DNA of 43,800 nt from a virus. Position 1 is the stretch's first letter. Each line of letters starts with the position of its first letter. The stretch spans positions 1 through 43,800 of IMG/VR virus record IMGVR_UViG_3300033153_006043. One strand, 5' to 3'. The position numbers and the translations under genes are program-made. The notes under the pieces are model-generated. The model was not told where the DNA came from and made no database searches. It saw only the letters and a list, made by a program, of their open reading frames with translations. Positions 31,723-40,899 of this stretch are shown piece after piece.

Positions 31723-33306
31723 TTATGAAAGGGCTGCAGCGATTGAAGTATCAAACTCGACTACAGTGTCAAGGATGCCGCCTTCGCCAGAATAAACAAG
31801 CTTTAACAATGAGTCGAACCCCGTACCGCCCGCTCGAATAGTTACCGATCCAGCATCTTGTAGCGCGTCAATAGTAAATGACGAACTAAAGATCCAGGCC
31901 CGATCCTCAAAATCCAACGCTAACGCAACCAGGTCGTCAAGGACGCTGCTAATATCTCGCGCTTTCACTTTACTAGTCGCATTACCGACACGGTTCACAT
32001 CCGAGACAATGCTGATACCTTGCCATTTAGCCTGCTCAAAATTAAGGCGGACAGAATTAAGTACGTTCTGCGTGATCGAGATATTCCGCATTGACCGATA
32101 GCCGTTTGAAGCCACGGGCACTGAGTCCGGCCGGTAGAAAGTAACCATATTTTGCAGAACTACTGCGCCAGTTTTGATACTGGTAGGACTGACGCCGCTC
32201 TTAACAGCAAGATCACGATCATCATAATCAGCTGTCCATTGGTCTACTGCATCACCAGGCCACACACCTGCAAGAACGATATCAGTGTACGACTCTTCTG
32301 CGCGGATATTGTTAATACGTGCCAAATGGCCGATAGCTTGTGCCGCAATTTCAGAAGGGTGGCTCGCTGAGCCCGGTACTGCCAGAACACCATTAGCCCG
32401 ATCTGTTTTACGTGCATCGGTAATGACGATAAGTGCTGTAAGCGCCGCAGATCCTACCGCTGTGTCGCCTGTAAGCGCACGGAAAGGGCGGGCTACTGTT
32501 TTAGCATATAAGCCTGTAAAGTCGTTACCTTCACCGACATAAGTTGAGATTGCTGAGAGTGTTGTCGCATCTTGACCATATCCGTGAGTAAAATCAGTAA
32601 TGCCCAACTCGTTCGCAACATCGCCTGTGCCCAGGCCATTATCAAGCGCATCAGCCATAGTGGGAACACCTGCACCCAAAGCCATATCAACTGTAACAAC
32701 CGACACGCCGCCTGGCAGTTCTTCCGCAGTGCCAAGATTAAACTCGACGGTTATGTCGTTACCGTACGGGCCTTTACTTTTAGCCGTATAATTAACCTGT
32801 GAAAGGATTGTGCCGTCAACCACTGCCGTCACTGGGAAACCTGAGTCACCAGCTGCGATAGCTGCCACAACTAAGCCCGCAATATCGTCAGCTGTAGTTG
32901 CTACTGTAGCGATCTCCGCCGGAATGTCGATTGCAATGCGATCACCTGCAACATACAAATAGAGAACCCCCGCCACGACTGTGGTGACAGTAAAGTCCGT
33001 ACTGCCGTCAGCAACAACTGCGCCGCCCGCTTCTGATTGCGGGATAACATATGTCTCGATATTTTGTGAGCCTTTGAATGCTTCACGGGCTAAACGGTGT
33101 GCCATGAAGCCAAAACCAAATTTAGCCCCCGCATCTTCCGCACTTACCACTTGAACGGGTACTTCGTCAATGACCGTTAAAATTGCAGGATCATAAGTCG
33201 CCACGATACCGATACGTCGTTGTAAGACGTTAGCTTGTGGTTGAAATTGCGTATTGCGCACACTTGCGCCGACCGCATTCGCTAGACTGTTCTCATCAAG
33301 TGCCAT
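31723..33306 (-). CDS. Contractile tail sheath (Mu gpL-like)
   Basis: 527 residues. GIVATYDPAILTVIDEVPVQ, FGFGFMAHRLAREAFKGSQN and the C-terminal KARDISSVLDDLVALALDFE match the Mu sheath family. It forms the contractile outer tube, establishing that this is a myovirus. About 500 residues is normal for the family. AGGAG precedes the ATG. Confidence 0.92.
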   Translation of the reverse strand: MALDENSLANAVGASVRNTQFQPQANVLQRRIGIVATYDPAILTVIDEVPVQVVSAEDAGAKFGFGFMAHRLAREAFKGSQNIETYVIPQSEAGGAVVADGSTDFTVTTVVAGVLYLYVAGDRIAIDIPAEIATVATTADDIAGLVVAAIAAGDSGFPVTAVVDGTILSQVNYTAKSKGPYGNDITVEFNLGTAEELPGGVSVVTVDMALGAGVPTMADALDNGLGTGDVANELGITDFTHGYGQDATTLSAISTYVGEGNDFTGLYAKTVARPFRALTGDTAVGSAALTALIVITDARKTDRANGVLAVPGSASHPSEIAAQAIGHLARINNIRAEESYTDIVLAGVWPGDAVDQWTADYDDRDLAVKSGVSPTSIKTGAVVLQNMVTFYRPDSVPVASNGYRSMRNISITQNVLNSVRLNFEQAKWQGISIVSDVNRVGNATSKVKARDISSVLDDLVALALDFEDRAWIFSSSFTIDALQDAGSVTIRAGGTGFDSLLKLVYSGEGGILDTVVEFDTSIAAALS

Positions 33307-33316
33307 GTCGTGTCTC

Positions 33317-33937
33317 CTAATTATCGACGCGGACGCCGGTCTGTTCTACATCGTCGCCATCAATATCAACGACTGTGTCAAATTCAGTTGCCGGGGTACC
33401 TATCTCACCAAGGACTTGCTCTTCCATAGTGCAAGTCAATTGCGCGCTACCCGTTAGCATAACCACCTCGCCCTTAGGGACGGGATTGTCTTTATTAATC
33501 TGCCCAACCCATCGGCTCGATACTGCCCCGGCAATCAGCCCGAATAGTTCATTACGTGCGTCCATTATTACACCGTAAACGTCACTAAACAACTGATCAA
33601 AAATTCGGTCAACATCTCGCGCAGCGTCCTGGAATGTAGCCAATGCCGTAGCAAGTTGCCCCTCTGTGGCTAAATCATCTTGTAATGTTGCCAAGTCCCC
33701 TTTTGAGGGGGCCGTAACCGTAAATTCAAGACGGAATGTAGCCTCGTGCTTATTAGCATCTGCAATGCTGCCGCCGGACTGCGGGAAGTCACCCGAACCG
33801 TAAAACACAGCAACTGTCGGGACGATTCGCTCTTTGGCAGACGTCCCTTGTACTTGATACCCTATAACCTGGTACCGACCTGCGGCATCAGTATTAAGGA
33901 CATTCTCTATCGCATCTCTGACTGCCTGGAATTGCAT
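33317..33937 (-). CDS. Tail terminator / neck protein (probable)
   Basis: 206 residues directly upstream of the sheath. N-terminal helix (QFQAVRDAIENVLNTDAAG), strand (ERIVPTVAVFYGSG) and EATFRLEFTVTA are consistent with a gpU/Mu gp37-like terminator that caps the tube and sheath. The assignment is by position and secondary-structure pattern; no invariant motif. The start overlaps the preceding stop by one base. Confidence 0.6.
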   Translation of the reverse strand: MQFQAVRDAIENVLNTDAAGRYQVIGYQVQGTSAKERIVPTVAVFYGSGDFPQSGGSIADANKHEATFRLEFTVTAPSKGDLATLQDDLATEGQLATALATFQDAARDVDRIFDQLFSDVYGVIMDARNELFGLIAGAVSSRWVGQINKDNPVPKGEVVMLTGSAQLTCTMEEQVLGEIGTPATEFDTVVDIDGDDVEQTGVRVDN

Positions 33938-34335
33938 TAAACTTGCTCAGCCTTCTGTGGGTAGATACGAATAAAACCGAGGGAAGTGCCGCCTTCAAGT
34001 GGTCTCCCCTTAAAAATAAAGTCAACCAGCGGAGCCGTAGTAGACGGGCTCGTCGGCATCTTAATGCCCCATTTCTCACCGTCTGCCGGTACCCTTGCCA
34101 ATGACGTGATGCGGAGGGTAATTATCGGGGTATTGATATAAACATCTTGACCGGTGTCAGGGTTAAACTCTTTCTTACCGTAAAGAACCTGGCCGACTAG
34201 CGGCTTGGTTGGATCATTGGCAGAGATATCGTACTTAACGCCATCCGGATCAATTAAAACTACAGGGAGCCCCCATTCACTTTCCAGGGACTCCCCGAGG
34301 TCTTTTTCCACCTGCTCTCGCAGATTGACAGCCAT
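33937..34335 (-). CDS. Head-tail joining protein (lambda gpFII-position)
   Basis: 132 residues. A helical start (REQVEKDLGESLESEWGLPV) followed by strand-rich sequence (PIITLRITSLARVP, FIFKGRPLEGGTSLGFIRIY) resembles small head-closure/attachment proteins. It lies between the gpFI-position gene and the terminator gene, where gpFII sits in lambda. Function by position mostly. Confidence 0.6.
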   Translation of the reverse strand: MAVNLREQVEKDLGESLESEWGLPVVLIDPDGVKYDISANDPTKPLVGQVLYGKKEFNPDTGQDVYINTPIITLRITSLARVPADGEKWGIKMPTSPSTTAPLVDFIFKGRPLEGGTSLGFIRIYPQKAEQV

Positions 34336-34340
34336 GAGAT

Positions 34341-34871
34341 TTACTCAGCTGTCTCAGCTGCTATGGCCGCCTTGTCAGCTTCCATACGTAGACGTACCGC
34401 ATTTTCAGCAAGTGCATCAACATTAGGAAGATCAACGATTAGACGTTCAAGATTACTCTGCGCATCTTTTAACGCGTTAGCTGTATCGACAGCCGCCTGC
34501 TTGACTTCATCAGTCGCACCGTCAGCTTTAGCTGCTTTCTGAGCTTTAGTGTTCAAGCCTTTTGCCGTAGAGGCGGCTTTTTTAGCTTCCTCGACTTCTT
34601 TCACTAAATCCGCAGAATCTGTGGCCGCTTCCCTTGCAAGTTCCTCAGCTTCATCAGCTGCATCGCTTGCATCAAGTGCTGCCGCGTCCAGATCAACAGG
34701 TTCGTCTTCTGGCTTGACAACTTCGTCGACAATCATGCCTTTTTTCCGTAAAGACGTGCGAGCTTTTGACTCCAATTCTTTTGGAATCGGCTTGCCTACC
34801 GCAATTTTGCGACGGCCGAGGGAGAGAACGCCGGGGCCTGCCCAGACCTCCCGAGTTTCTTTATTAGCCAT
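34341..34871 (-). CDS. Ala-rich coiled-coil protein (lambda gpFI-position)
   Basis: 176 residues. A short N-terminal beta-like part (ETREVWAGPGVLSLGRRKIA) precedes a long Ala/Glu/Asp/Lys-rich helix with obvious heptads (DAADEAEELAREAATD, VEEAKKAASTAKGL). It lies right after the capsid gene, like lambda gpFI, which helps terminase bind proheads. It may be a packaging accessory. No sequence match to FI is claimed. Confidence 0.55.
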   Translation of the reverse strand: MANKETREVWAGPGVLSLGRRKIAVGKPIPKELESKARTSLRKKGMIVDEVVKPEDEPVDLDAAALDASDAADEAEELAREAATDSADLVKEVEEAKKAASTAKGLNTKAQKAAKADGATDEVKQAAVDTANALKDAQSNLERLIVDLPNVDALAENAVRLRMEADKAAIAAETAE

Positions 34872-34884
34872 AACTATCTACTCC

Positions 34885-36081
34885 TTAAGGCGTAGTTGTG
34901 ATGGTGACGAAAGCATCAGTCATCGTAGTGGCAAAGATAGGCGCGGCCTGTGTACGGATTGTCAACGCTTTACTGTTGGCAGCCATGTACGCATCACTGT
35001 GAAACATGTTGGCCATGAGAGTGCCCGTGCCTTTAATACTGGCGGGCATTGGCGGCGCGTCCATATTAAAACCGAACATTTCACGATACCATGCTGCCTG
35101 TGCGGCTGTACGTGGTAGCACATCAGGTGGTCCGAAATAACGGTCACAACGAGCACCACTGAAAGCAACAATAGTTTTGTTGTCAGCTAAATACTCAGCT
35201 GCCGCACCCGCGCCATCAGTGTATACATCCAGGTAAGTGAACATCCACAACTCGAAGCCCTTAGGTGTACGAAGACGACCGCGAGGAATAAAGCCGCCGG
35301 CAACAAAGCGATCAAACTTCGCGGGTACCGGGTTGTTAGTCGATACCTGGATCAACTCAAAGCGACGGTTGTCCGCTTGGGTTTGAATCGCAGTATTTTT
35401 GACAACCGAGTCCATATCGACTTTGCTCAAGATCATCATATCCGCATTAACGTGGGCGTCGGCGCGAACGAGTTCGCACGCATCATCTACATCGCCAAGA
35501 ATATCTGATGCGATATCTGACCAGGCGGTACCAACAGTCACAAAATGCGTAGCGGCACGTTTAAAGTCATAGATCAAATCAGTGTTGGTAGTACCGTCAA
35601 TCGCTTTCATCGTACCTGTAATGACTGACTGTGCTGAAAGTTCCTCGAACTTGCGGCCAATACGGCGAACATGTTCAATATGGTGGTCAAAAGCCAGTAT
35701 GCGTAAACGGTCATGGCGGGTCTGACCTGCATACGGGTTCTCACCTGCCACACGATTGATGAGTTGTAGCGAGTTGATGTCGCCTTCTTCTTCAATCAAT
35801 GGGAACTGACGAGAGAAATTAGAATATTTCTGCTCTTTTGTGTTTTCCTGACCTGATAGAGAACGCGTTGCGCCACGACGGACCATAGCTGCTAGTTTCT
35901 CATTACCACGGATAATGTCGATATCGACGGTACCCGCATCAGGTGCGAAAATTGTGCGTGCTCCAGTTTCAGGTCGGCCAAAAAACGCGGCAAAGCCACC
36001 GGGTACACCGATAGTGTCGCGATCATCGAACAGGTTAACCATGAAGCGGGAGAACTGATCAACTGCTTGAGGTGTAGACAT
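34885..36081 (-). CDS. Major capsid protein (lambda gpE-like)
   Basis: 398 residues. N-terminal TPQAVDQFSRFMVNLFDDRD, FGRPETGARTIFAPDAGTVD, PLIEEEGDINSLQLINRVAG and C-terminal PPDVLPRTAAQAAWYREMFG are in line with the gpE family of HK97-fold capsids that are stabilised by a separate decoration protein, which the previous gene supplies. Order protease, decoration, capsid is the lambda order. Confidence 0.9.
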   Translation of the reverse strand: MSTPQAVDQFSRFMVNLFDDRDTIGVPGGFAAFFGRPETGARTIFAPDAGTVDIDIIRGNEKLAAMVRRGATRSLSGQENTKEQKYSNFSRQFPLIEEEGDINSLQLINRVAGENPYAGQTRHDRLRILAFDHHIEHVRRIGRKFEELSAQSVITGTMKAIDGTTNTDLIYDFKRAATHFVTVGTAWSDIASDILGDVDDACELVRADAHVNADMMILSKVDMDSVVKNTAIQTQADNRRFELIQVSTNNPVPAKFDRFVAGGFIPRGRLRTPKGFELWMFTYLDVYTDGAGAAAEYLADNKTIVAFSGARCDRYFGPPDVLPRTAAQAAWYREMFGFNMDAPPMPASIKGTGTLMANMFHSDAYMAANSKALTIRTQAAPIFATTMTDAFVTITTTP

Positions 36082-36096
36082 CAGATTTGTGCTCCT

Positions 36097-36552
36097 TTAA
36101 GCGTTTTCAAAGCTAGAGATATCGACAGTCTCTTCAGTGAAGATCCCGCGATTCGCCAGGTGGTCGCGTACAGTACGCAGGTCAGTGGTGCCGACAGTGA
36201 TCACTGTATCGAGAGTTTTAGCATTCTCGATGACAATTTGATCGACATCTACTGTCACGTCTTTACCGACTAAAATAAATACGTCGGGAATATCGCCGGC
36301 CACGATATCTGCGCCGGCAATTGAATCACCGATGTAGATACCTTGTGGGATTGCTGAGCCGTCGACAGCTGCTTCGTCTGTAAACGGCACCCATTTCTGG
36401 GATGCAGCAATTTTAGCCATAAGTGTGAACGGTTCTAACGCTACCGCTCCACGGCCGGCATCCTGTAGAATGACCTGATCATCGCGTGAGAGGCCTACAC
36501 CGCTCAAGATGAAAGGAATGTTTGCATTATTGCTACTATTTTGCACGCCCAT
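36097..36552 (-). CDS. Head decoration protein (lambda gpD-like)
   Basis: 151 residues. GRGAVALEPFTLMAKIAASQ, PFTDEAAVDGSAIPQGIYIG and the DVFILVGKDVTVDVDQIVIE strand set the HDPD/gpD family. It trimerises on the capsid surface after expansion. It lies 3 bases after the protease stop and 15 bases before the capsid gene. Confidence 0.87.
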   Translation of the reverse strand: MGVQNSSNNANIPFILSGVGLSRDDQVILQDAGRGAVALEPFTLMAKIAASQKWVPFTDEAAVDGSAIPQGIYIGDSIAGADIVAGDIPDVFILVGKDVTVDVDQIVIENAKTLDTVITVGTTDLRTVRDHLANRGIFTEETVDISSFENA

Positions 36553-36555
36553 GAC

Positions 36556-36972
36556 TTAACCCTCCAGTCCGCGAGACTTACGTACGGCTTCTACTTGCGC
36601 GTCAAAGTCTTCATTAGTTTCAGCCACACCTTTATCATTACCTTGTGCGTGCTCTTGAGCAGAAGTATCCCCTTGATCACCACTTTCGCCGCCAGCATCT
36701 GAGCTTGCAGTGTGCTCAGTAACCGCATCAACCGCCGCAACAGCCGCAGTCAATGCTGATCCTTCAACCTCACCGGCTACTACGCGCACAGCTAAGGCTG
36801 TGATCGCTGCCGGATATTTAGAATCAGCTGATAAAAACGGGCTGGCCGCTTTGATGCGCGCTTCGACCGCTTTCTGGCCTTCGCTTACACCTTTTTCTTG
36901 TGCGGATTTAATCGCGGCGTCATGTTCTGCCTGAGCGCCAGGGTTCTCCGCTAATAGTTGCTTAAGACTCAT
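36556..36972 (-). CDS. Nested scaffold protein (lambda Nu3-like)
   Basis: 138 residues from an internal in-frame ATG at 36972 of the protease gene. AGGAG (minus strand, 36986-36982) lies 9 bases before this ATG. The protein starts MSLKQLLAENPGAQAEHDAA and is mainly helical and Ala/Glu-rich, as expected for a capsid scaffold. Lambda C/Nu3 is arranged identically. Confidence 0.8.
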   Translation of the reverse strand: MSLKQLLAENPGAQAEHDAAIKSAQEKGVSEGQKAVEARIKAASPFLSADSKYPAAITALAVRVVAGEVEGSALTAAVAAVDAVTEHTASSDAGGESGDQGDTSAQEHAQGNDKGVAETNEDFDAQVEAVRKSRGLEG

Positions 36973-37902
36973 AGTCTTGCTCTCCTGTATTGATGAATTT
37001 GCGGACCCCTGAGCGCCCTTTTGTTTTAACCCTGACGGGTTAGAATTCTGTTTATCAGATACGTCCAGATCGTTCTCTGCATCCTCGACAACAGACTCGG
37101 CTATTTCAAAACCTTCTGCTATTCGGTCAATTAGTCCGACAGATATCGCGTCTGGGCGCGTACTATCGGGATCTTGAGCGACTAATAGGCCCCCCTTTCC
37201 GAAGTCATCCAGTACGGTCTGCTCTGTTATACCACGACCTTCGGCTATACGTGCAATAAAAATACGCTCTACAGCATCAGCCTGGCGTTGCAATTCATCA
37301 CGGCCGTCTTTAGTGTCAACGCCTGCCGCTTTATTAGGAGCATTACGGGATAATATTGTGACCCGCTTATACCCCCATTCTTTAAGGGCGGCAGTATCGT
37401 CATAGCCGACTATTTTCACACCGATAGAGCCTGTCTCTACTGTGGGGGACATAGCAATTATCTCATGAGCTGCCGAAGCGAGCCAAACACCCGCCGAGGC
37501 GATCATACCGTGATTTTCAAATACTACGCGCTTGACTTTCGCAAGTTCTACTATAGCTTGGCGGGTCTCGTCTACCAGTGTGACCGTGCCGCCTGGTGTG
37601 TTCGTTGGGAACCGTACTTCTGTGATCGAGGCGTCGCCTTTTACTTCCTGTACGGCATCAATTATATCCTGATAGCCCGTACCGCCAAATCCAAAGAAAC
37701 GGCCAAGGGCGGAGGGACCTTTCGGTGAAAGTGGGCCGCTGATGCTGATACGCGCGATATTACCCTCAATCTCAAGTATAGACGGCAACGGCTGGCCGTC
37801 AAAACGATCAAAGGCCGCTTGTTGCTCTTCTGCCGTGGCATTCTCTATACGCTCTAAATAGCGGACAGTGAATTCCGGCTCTTGTGCGAGTATCATAGGC
37901 AT
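36556..37902 (-). CDS. Capsid maturation protease (S49/gpC-like) with C-terminal scaffold
   Basis: 448 residues. The protease part (1-300) has NTPGGTV (101-107), SAG at 136-138 with Ser136 as probable nucleophile, and TGSIGVKIVGYDD (157-169), all S49 features. Residues about 311-448 form a helical scaffold with its own start (see nested gene). It cleaves the scaffold during prohead maturation. The acidic linker and the LKQLLAENPGAQAEHDAAIK segment are typical. Confidence 0.9.
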   Translation of the reverse strand: MPMILAQEPEFTVRYLERIENATAEEQQAAFDRFDGQPLPSILEIEGNIARISISGPLSPKGPSALGRFFGFGGTGYQDIIDAVQEVKGDASITEVRFPTNTPGGTVTLVDETRQAIVELAKVKRVVFENHGMIASAGVWLASAAHEIIAMSPTVETGSIGVKIVGYDDTAALKEWGYKRVTILSRNAPNKAAGVDTKDGRDELQRQADAVERIFIARIAEGRGITEQTVLDDFGKGGLLVAQDPDSTRPDAISVGLIDRIAEGFEIAESVVEDAENDLDVSDKQNSNPSGLKQKGAQGSANSSIQESKTMSLKQLLAENPGAQAEHDAAIKSAQEKGVSEGQKAVEARIKAASPFLSADSKYPAAITALAVRVVAGEVEGSALTAAVAAVDAVTEHTASSDAGGESGDQGDTSAQEHAQGNDKGVAETNEDFDAQVEAVRKSRGLEG

Positions 37903-37956
37903 AGTGCGATAGTAGCCCCTATGTTAGTAGCGTGCAAGCCTGTTGTAATTTTAGAA

Positions 37957-38754
37957 TTATTCACCTTCTACGTGCCCCTGCATCTTAATTCTCAAAGTAG
38001 TGACCAGTTGCGGATCTTGTACTAAAAATTCCACAAAATCCCCTTGAGCTGGATCAAGTTTAATTACAACGCCTATTCTACTAAACGATCCACGACCATT
38101 CGTACCGTGTAGGCCGCCTCCTGCTTTATCACTATACACGACATCGAACATATCTAACTTAATGTCTCCGTTATTCTTCCAATTAGTGAAAGTGCCGTAT
38201 TGTCCGTTGATATTTACTCGGATGACAATTCCGTTTGTTAAAGCTGCCTCACCGCCAAATTTTGAGTCATCGGCTGTTGTACTATGGGTCATATCAAATA
38301 ACAATCTTGTTATATGCTCAATAAAACCGTTATGAGGACGGTATCTGTATACCACTGGCGCGGCTAAAGTAGCGCCTGCCGAATCTGTAGTCATATCAAC
38401 TATAGCGACCGAAACATCCGATCCGTTTGCATAATCAAAATCAAGCGGATGATCGAGGGTTATTACCCCGCCGGCTGGCGCTATAGTAACTTGAGGGTGG
38501 ATAGGTTCTTTAGTGTTACCTATCGGTCCCATATGGACGTATGCCCCGACTACAAAATCAGTCGTATCAACTACGGTAATTTGAGTGTCACCCTCAGAAG
38601 CGGCAGCAGCTAGTGTTGTGTTTGTTGTATGCCGGTGTACGTAATCATTTACAACGATATTGTGAACATCTGCAACATGCACATTTATTGCACCCCGTAG
38701 GGTCTTATAAGGCCCGCCGCCGTCACCTATAATGCTGTGCGCCTGATTATTCAT
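37957..38754 (-). CDS. Unknown virion-region protein, beta-rich
   Basis: 265 residues between the portal and protease genes, where lambda has no gene. A module with TLAAAASEGDTQITVVDTTD, DFVVGAYVHMG, VTIAPAGGVITLDHPLDFDY is repeated-looking strand sequence that I know from bacterial and phage surface or virion proteins. The rest is beta-rich (GIVIRVNINGQYGTFTN). A capsid- or neck-attached decoration, or an adsorption protein, are plausible. Function unknown. Confidence 0.55.
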   Translation of the reverse strand: MNNQAHSIIGDGGGPYKTLRGAINVHVADVHNIVVNDYVHRHTTNTTLAAAASEGDTQITVVDTTDFVVGAYVHMGPIGNTKEPIHPQVTIAPAGGVITLDHPLDFDYANGSDVSVAIVDMTTDSAGATLAAPVVYRYRPHNGFIEHITRLLFDMTHSTTADDSKFGGEAALTNGIVIRVNINGQYGTFTNWKNNGDIKLDMFDVVYSDKAGGGLHGTNGRGSFSRIGVVIKLDPAQGDFVEFLVQDPQLVTTLRIKMQGHVEGE

Positions 38755-39017
38755 GATAAGGACACCAATACTTCGCCATCGTCATCTATAGCCCGGATAT
38801 ATACGTCAATTGGAAAAGACGAGGAAATAACAGCTAGCGGCTCGAAAGGTACCGCATCGTCAAGATTTACCGGCACAGGATCGTCCGCCATGCGATATGT
38901 ATGCACATACCTACCTGGTGTCCTGTCTTTAATGTGAACCGTGCCCGTATTGACGGCGCTCGCTACTAGCGTCCAGATATCTGCCGGACAATCAACTGTA
39001 ATCGGATTAGCCGCGAT
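38751..39017 (-). CDS. Small protein after portal, non-canonical start
   Basis: About 88 residues. The reading frame has no ATG, GTG or TTG near its likely beginning: upstream codons lie inside the portal gene. An ATC at 39017 sits 4 bases after GGGAG and gives IAANPITVDCPADIWTLVAS, the natural protein start by composition, so ATC initiation or coupling from the portal stop (39007-39009) is possible. An internal start at MADDPVPVNLDD would remove half the domain. Beta-rich; overlaps the next gene by 4 bases. Confidence 0.5.
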   Translation of the reverse strand: MAANPITVDCPADIWTLVASAVNTGTVHIKDRTPGRYVHTYRMADDPVPVNLDDAVPFEPLAVISSSFPIDVYIRAIDDDGEVLVSLS

Positions 39018-40608
39018 TTTTCTCCCAGGGCATGCCCTTTCGTTCTTGGAGCTCTCGAGCCAGCTTACTACGATTCGCCTTGCCGTTACTGCCGTTAGTC
39101 TCACGGGCAACACGATCAAAGGTGGTCGCATTGATCTCTAAGTTCATTTTATTCGCTTTGGCAGACTTCACATCGTCAATGTTCGGAATAGGGCTTGCGA
39201 CTAAATCATGGCTTAACCATGCCGCGCGGAGTCTCGGATCAGTCCAGCCGGGTGCTGTCTCTCTGCCCGCTGCGATTTCTTCTGATAGCCATGACTCGTA
39301 TAGCGGTGTCATAAAGTCCGCATCCATCTCATGACGCCAGATCCAAGCCACCCGCCAGAATAAAATCAACGTACCGCGACTGGCTGAGTAGTTACTGTTA
39401 AATTTCATGAGCAATACTTCCAGCGGCATGGACATTGAGGCTGATAAGTGTGAAGTGAATGAATCGACAAACGCGTCAAAAGTGTCCGCCGGTGCCGTAT
39501 TCGGGAACGGCTTGAGTTCTTCACCTTCGGTCAAATTAAACACCCCCACAGACCCCGGCACACCGACAGTGGCCTCAGGTATGGGGTAGTATTCTACAGG
39601 CGTCGTGTCAACATTCTGCGCATTCTCTGCCGGTATTGGCTCACTGCCGAATTGGGTAGACGCGGGACCCGCGCGCCCTGTTAAGTCTTCAAGTGGATTA
39701 GATGCAGCATTATCATCACTCGGCTTCACATACATGGTGATATTAGACTGATTAATCGCTTTTTTAATCGTGGCCAGTGAAAAATCTGTCAAATTCTGGA
39801 ATTCCTGCAGTGCGTGGGCTAATCGGGAATACCCGCGACCCTGTGACGCATATTCCGGCGAAAAACCGTGCAGCATCATGCGGCGGCCTGATTTTGGCCC
39901 CCGTGCAGGTATTGTCACATTATCAAATTGGCCGAGGCTGCCTTTCTTTTTGAGCCAAACTTTATATCCAGTCTCGCGGCCAGCATTATCACGGACTATG
40001 CCATCACTCATATCGCCGCCATTAAAACCGGCTGATGATGTGAACGCATCACCACGAATCTGTGAGGGGTCTAAAAAACTAAATTGTAGTTTGCTCTGTA
40101 AACGTACACTGCCGTTATAGTGCAGGCGTGTAAATATATCGTTATCACGTTGTTGGGATATCTGATAGAGCCTTTGTGCCTGGTACCCCGTCATACTCTC
40201 TGCACGATGGCAGTCTTTTGAGGCCAACCACAGATCATACCGGTTTCCGATGCGTTCTGCCCAGCTTTCGGCTTCTTCTAGCGAGATGCCGAGTAATGAC
40301 GCATCCGGCGTCGGCTGGATCTTAATACCGGTGTCGACAACGATGTCAGCAAAACGATCAACTATCGCACGCGCTTGGGGGGTGTCGTGGTACGCCTTGC
40401 GGGCATTCATTCTCAGAATGTAGTGGTTTTGATAAACAATACTGCCGGAATGTGAAAGGCCTTGCTCCCACTTTGATCCGTCACCCGCATTGCCGTAAAA
40501 TCCCCGTCCATAAGGATTATATCCGCCAATGTGAGTCACTTCTTTAGTCACGGGCATTTCTGCCACAGTAGGTGTGACTAAACTTTTAAGATACGATATG
40601 ACTCCCAT
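39007..40608 (-). CDS. Portal protein (lambda gpB family)
   Basis: 533 residues. ARKAYHDTPQARAIVDRFAD near the start, SKLQFSFLDPSQIRGDAFTS, and MPLEVLLMKFNSNYSASRGT with ILFWRVAWIWRH toward the end are the gpB portal pattern. Twelve copies form the DNA entry ring and dock the terminase. Its start overlaps the gpW-like stop by one base (TAATG). Confidence 0.9.
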   Translation of the reverse strand: MGVISYLKSLVTPTVAEMPVTKEVTHIGGYNPYGRGFYGNAGDGSKWEQGLSHSGSIVYQNHYILRMNARKAYHDTPQARAIVDRFADIVVDTGIKIQPTPDASLLGISLEEAESWAERIGNRYDLWLASKDCHRAESMTGYQAQRLYQISQQRDNDIFTRLHYNGSVRLQSKLQFSFLDPSQIRGDAFTSSAGFNGGDMSDGIVRDNAGRETGYKVWLKKKGSLGQFDNVTIPARGPKSGRRMMLHGFSPEYASQGRGYSRLAHALQEFQNLTDFSLATIKKAINQSNITMYVKPSDDNAASNPLEDLTGRAGPASTQFGSEPIPAENAQNVDTTPVEYYPIPEATVGVPGSVGVFNLTEGEELKPFPNTAPADTFDAFVDSFTSHLSASMSMPLEVLLMKFNSNYSASRGTLILFWRVAWIWRHEMDADFMTPLYESWLSEEIAAGRETAPGWTDPRLRAAWLSHDLVASPIPNIDDVKSAKANKMNLEINATTFDRVARETNGSNGKANRSKLARELQERKGMPWEKNRG

Positions 40609-40883
40609 TAGCGACGTCTCAAGTTCATATTGACGATGCCTTTACCATTTAACCGGCGGCGTATATTATCAATCTCAGCTTGCAGTGAGTCGACTTGGTT
40701 TTTTATATCTTGTAGTTTGCGGCGTCTAGTTGTTTGCTCGCCTTCGGTTGAATCAAAGCGGTACATCTCGACATTATTAGCAAGTAACTCATCATAAGAC
40801 GCCTCAGCTATTACCAGTGAGGCCTCACGCTTAGCAAGACGGTCCAGCAATCGAGTCCGAGTTGTTGAGTTAATACACGTCAT
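40608..40883 (-). CDS. gpW-position head-tail connector (DUF6148-like)
   Basis: 91 residues from the ATG at 40883. Pattern LLDRLAKREASLVIAEASYD, ELLANNVEMYRFDSTEGEQTT and EIDNIRRRLNGKG...NMNLRRR is a small phage family lying between gpA and gpB, the position of gpW. A start at 40922 would overlap the terminase by 23 bases and adds 13 unrelated residues. Likely a connector or assembly factor. No strong ribosome site was seen. Confidence 0.65.
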   Translation of the reverse strand: MTCINSTTRTRLLDRLAKREASLVIAEASYDELLANNVEMYRFDSTEGEQTTRRRKLQDIKNQVDSLQAEIDNIRRRLNGKGIVNMNLRRR

Positions 40884-40899
40884 TGGGCGAGTGTATGTC

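Noticed and set aside
34549-35118. Rightward 189-residue Ser/Ala-rich ORF
   Set aside because: Antisense shadow of the Ala/Glu coiled-coil gene and capsid gene.
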